Positions 5,219 through 7,163 of a DNA stretch of 7,163 nucleotides are shown one piece after another. Source of the stretch: Legionella genomosp. 1 (lineage in GTDB: Bacteria > Pseudomonadota > Gammaproteobacteria > Legionellales > Legionellaceae). Every line of letters starts with the position of its first letter. The stretch's first letter is position 1. Location: positions 1 through 7,163 of the forward strand of contig CAMDBQ010000069.1 of NCBI GenBank assembly GCA_945889365.1, given 5' to 3'. Under the pieces are notes generated by a model that searched no databases, was not told the origin of the DNA, and saw nothing but the letters and a program-made list of their open reading frames with translations. The position numbers were made by a program, and so were the translations under genes.

Positions 5219-6628
5219 ATGCCCGGTAAAAAGCCTATTATCCAAGATGTAGCGATAATTGGAGATGCTACATTTGGGAATCCTATTGGTGAAGCGCCTA
5301 GAAGAGGAGAACCGATACCAATTTCTCTAATGATGCCTTTCGAGCGTGCAGATATGGTTAGCCGTTTGGAAAGTAGTATCCATCAATTGATGGATGATGC
5401 TGATAAAGTTTATCAAACAAACTGCTATAAACCAGGGACTAATGAGGTCAATCCAGATTATATAACTCGTCTGAGTACTAATGAATTCTTTTTTTACACT
5501 AAAGAACCCCTTACTTTGGAAGAATTCGAAAAAATACAAAATAAAATCGCTGATAAAGCGAAAACTCTTTCTAGTGGAGTCTCATTGATTTTTGGTTCAT
5601 TTGCTGTGAAAACTGAAGATAATAAAGTCATGAATGTCACACCACATATTACTTGTGGAAAAGCACCAGATTTTCATTTTATTGTTAAAAATCATACTTC
5701 ACCTATAGACGTACGATATAAGATACCCAGTGATTCCACAAATACCACAGAAACGTTAGCTGCATTAGACAAGAGTACTTCCACTTTGTTGCCTATGCCG
5801 AAAATCATGATTGATGGGACGTTTAAAGAGCTCTCTTTTAACAATCTAGTAACCTGCAAAACTCTAGGTGGTACTGAATTTCTAGCAGCAATAGATATTT
5901 GCCTCGATCATGCCCGCGGAGTTGCGCGGATCAATTATGAAGAACTTAAAAAGAGAAACCCAGCTATAAAGAGTCTACCAATTTTTCATGTCGTAGTATC
6001 GAATTGTATATGCATAAACCCCGCAAATTGTCTTGGTTCTGATATAATGCATGTTGATCCTGAGTTTTCACCGACTCAGTGCAAAAAAGGAGCTCTACAA
6101 CAGCAAACAAGCTCCAATCAAATATTTAAATTCGGCAAAGATCTATTTAGTACGTATGTTTTAGATGTCGTACGTTTCAATTTGAAAAATAATTATGCTT
6201 ATATACAAGACTCTCCTCTGAATGGAAGATCGCACGGAGTTTATGAAGCATCTATAAATAACATCAAATTGAAAAATACGGCCTCAGTTGTTCCTAGCGA
6301 AACGATGACCGCGGCCAAAAATACTGATGTGATTGCGTTTCAAGAATTTAAGATAAAATATGAACAATATAAGGGTGACTATTTAAAAACTAAGATTTTA
6401 GAAGATTTTAAAAAGCAAATTGAAAAGACTTCCTCAACAGAAGAGTTAGTGGCATTAAAAAAGACATTAACAGGTTCATATGCATATGACGTGTTGAAAA
6501 AAGGACAGGGTTGGTTCACTCAAGTAACAGGGATAAAGACTTCTTCTTTAATAGCATTGAATGACATGTTTAAACAACAAGAAAAGTACCTCAAAGATGA
6601 ACAAGACGACAAAATTCTTAAAAAATAA
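5219..6628 (+). CDS. Nitrilase-fold (carbon-nitrogen hydrolase-like) protein, candidate Dot/Icm effector
   Basis: A 469-residue protein without signal peptide or membrane span. The layout fits the nitrilase superfamily, which uses a Glu-Lys-Cys triad. STNEFFFY (86-93) can supply Glu89, as in 'PExxxxG'. The helix EKIQNKIADKAKTLSSGVS runs into LIFGSFAVKTEDNKVMNV, matching the family 'LaxxAkxxgvxlvxGsxxexxxGkxyNt' strand. FIVKNHT (155-161) offers Lys157. AAIDICLDHARGVAR (223-237) offers Cys228 in the place of 'xxICxDxRFPExxR'. LPIFHVVVSNC (253-263) resembles the next core strand. Residues ~370-469 are a separate Lys/Glu-rich helical region ending EKYLKDEQDDKILKK, similar in character to the glutamate-rich C-terminal secretion signals of Dot/Icm effectors. 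The ribosome site is weak (AGG, 7 bases before ATG). It lies in an IS91-bounded island beside an LRR gene. The substrate is unknown, and activity depends on whether the triad is real. Confidence 0.6.
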   Translation: MPGKKPIIQDVAIIGDATFGNPIGEAPRRGEPIPISLMMPFERADMVSRLESSIHQLMDDADKVYQTNCYKPGTNEVNPDYITRLSTNEFFFYTKEPLTLEEFEKIQNKIADKAKTLSSGVSLIFGSFAVKTEDNKVMNVTPHITCGKAPDFHFIVKNHTSPIDVRYKIPSDSTNTTETLAALDKSTSTLLPMPKIMIDGTFKELSFNNLVTCKTLGGTEFLAAIDICLDHARGVARINYEELKKRNPAIKSLPIFHVVVSNCICINPANCLGSDIMHVDPEFSPTQCKKGALQQQTSSNQIFKFGKDLFSTYVLDVVRFNLKNNYAYIQDSPLNGRSHGVYEASINNIKLKNTASVVPSETMTAAKNTDVIAFQEFKIKYEQYKGDYLKTKILEDFKKQIEKTSSTEELVALKKTLTGSYAYDVLKKGQGWFTQVTGIKTSSLIALNDMFKQQEKYLKDEQDDKILKK

Positions 6629-6630
6629 AA

Positions 6631-6664
6631 TTAACGATATTTTAAAAATATTCTAAGCTATAAT
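6631..6664 (+). promoter_or_regulatory. Candidate PmrA-type box and -10 for the LRR gene
   Basis: TTAA at 6631 and TTAA at 6642 form a tandem pair with 11-bp period (aTTAACgaT-AT-tTTAAAaaT). A perfect TATAAT follows at 6659-6664, 13 bp after the second TTAA, so the box would cover the -35 region, as expected for an activator-dependent PmrA promoter. The consensus is known from Legionella effector genes; the match here is partial. Confidence 0.35.
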
Positions 6665-6691
6665 AATTATACGCCGATTCTAGGAGGAAAT

Positions 6692-7084
6692 ATGAGAGAG
6701 GAAATCTTAAAAATAATAACTGAAAATAAAAACATGATCAAAGTGAATTTAGCGGCTTTGAGGATCGATGATAACGAAATAATAGAAATAATAAAAAAAA
6801 TTCAAGAGCTGAAACCAAACGCATCTAAAATTGATTTAGATAATAATAACATTAGTGATAAAGGGGCAAGTATTTTAAGCGAACATTTGCGTGAGTTCGG
6901 TAATTTAACCGAACTGAGTGTGCAGTTTAATGCCATAGGCAGGGAAGGTGCAATAGGTTTATTTGGTCTTAAAAAAGTTTTTTCTGGTCTTGATATTTTT
7001 TTTCACGGGAATAAAATTTTTGATGTAGGTGAAATGGATGAAATTGAGCGCTTAGCCGTTGGCAGCGATAGCAATCATCTCTAA
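6692..7084 (+). CDS. Small leucine-rich-repeat protein (ribonuclease-inhibitor type), candidate effector
   Basis: A 130-residue soluble protein made almost entirely of about four LRR units of ~27-28 residues: from ~15 (IKVNLAALRIDDNEI), ~45 (SKIDLDNNNISDKGASIL), ~72 (LTELSVQFNAIGREGAI) and ~100 (LDIFFHGNKIFDVGEMDEI). The pattern LxxLxLxxNxIxxxGaxxL is the ribonuclease-inhibitor-like class common in eukaryotes and in Legionella effectors, and it normally mediates protein binding. No catalytic domain is attached. AGGAGG (6682-6687) sits 4 bases before the ATG, the strongest ribosome site in the window. It starts 63 bp after the nitrilase-fold gene with its own TATAAT, so it may be transcribed separately. 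It is strongly AT-rich. It could be a complete short effector or a piece of a longer LRR protein cut by the IS91-like copy just downstream. Confidence 0.75.
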   Translation: MREEILKIITENKNMIKVNLAALRIDDNEIIEIIKKIQELKPNASKIDLDNNNISDKGASILSEHLREFGNLTELSVQFNAIGREGAIGLFGLKKVFSGLDIFFHGNKIFDVGEMDEIERLAVGSDSNHL

Positions 7085-7139
7085 GAGAACACACACCATG
7101 GTAAATGCCGACTAATTAAATTGGAAGTGTAATGTAAAT

Positions 7140-7163
7140 GTGGAATTCGAGCCGTTGGATTTC
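7140..7163 (+). mobile_element. Second IS91-family transposase copy, cut by the window edge
   Basis: The last 24 bases match 4652-4675 in the first IS91 remnant at 23 of 24 positions (one G-to-C change) and keep the reading frame VEFEPLDF. Upstream of 7140 the similarity stops, so this copy too begins within the C-terminal third of the transposase. It has the same orientation as the first copy. Confidence 0.75.

Noticed and set aside
1..7163. CRISPR array, tRNA or rRNA
   Set aside because: No regularly spaced repeats, no cloverleaf with a T-loop/CCA end and no rRNA-like conserved stretches were seen on either strand.

Overview
The window looks like an accessory stretch of a Legionella or close Legionellales genome. 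The reasons are its moderate-to-low GC, decayed IS6- and IS91-type transposases, a secreted cellulase-fold protein of the kind exported by type II secretion, and two eukaryote-associated proteins resembling Dot/Icm effectors (a nitrilase-fold protein with a charged C-terminus and a small leucine-rich-repeat protein). No database search was possible, so the taxon is an inference from gene content.

Layout. 77-378 is the left end of an IS6-family element: a 14-bp terminal repeat and the first ~70 residues of its transposase, cut off before the DDE domain. 379-557 is a GC-rich patch with a perfect 10-bp hairpin. 558-1559 (minus) is a class I glutamine amidotransferase / peptidase C26 protein whose C-terminal tail is read out of an intergenic palindromic repeat. 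Directly upstream on the same strand, 1586-1762 is an unlisted 58-codon fragment matching the extreme C-terminus of EPSP synthase (AroA). On the plus strand follow an outer-membrane beta-barrel protein (1857-2648) and, 34 bp later, an exported protein with an Ig-like N-domain, a GH45/expansin-type domain and a Cys-rich tail (2683-4071). 4280-4617 (minus) is a broken antirepressor/DinD-like gene with an internal deletion and a homopolymer frameshift.

4619-5086 is the 3' end of an IS91-family transposase with two in-frame stops. The same transposase sequence restarts at the right edge (7140-7163) in the same orientation, so the ~2 kb between them is an island bounded by direct IS91-like copies. 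The island holds a possible 23-residue membrane peptide (5117-5188), the nitrilase-fold protein (5219-6628) and the LRR protein (6692-7084). The last two share a tandem TTAR/TTAA signal with 11-bp period upstream, resembling the Legionella PmrA box.

Overall the window reads as a patchwork: envelope and secreted functions in the middle, a likely host-directed effector pair inside an IS91-bounded cassette on the right, and decayed mobile or phage-type genes at each seam. The strongest candidates for something undescribed are the nitrilase-fold effector-like protein with its LRR neighbour, and the three-part GH45-like protein that lacks the usual first catalytic motif.
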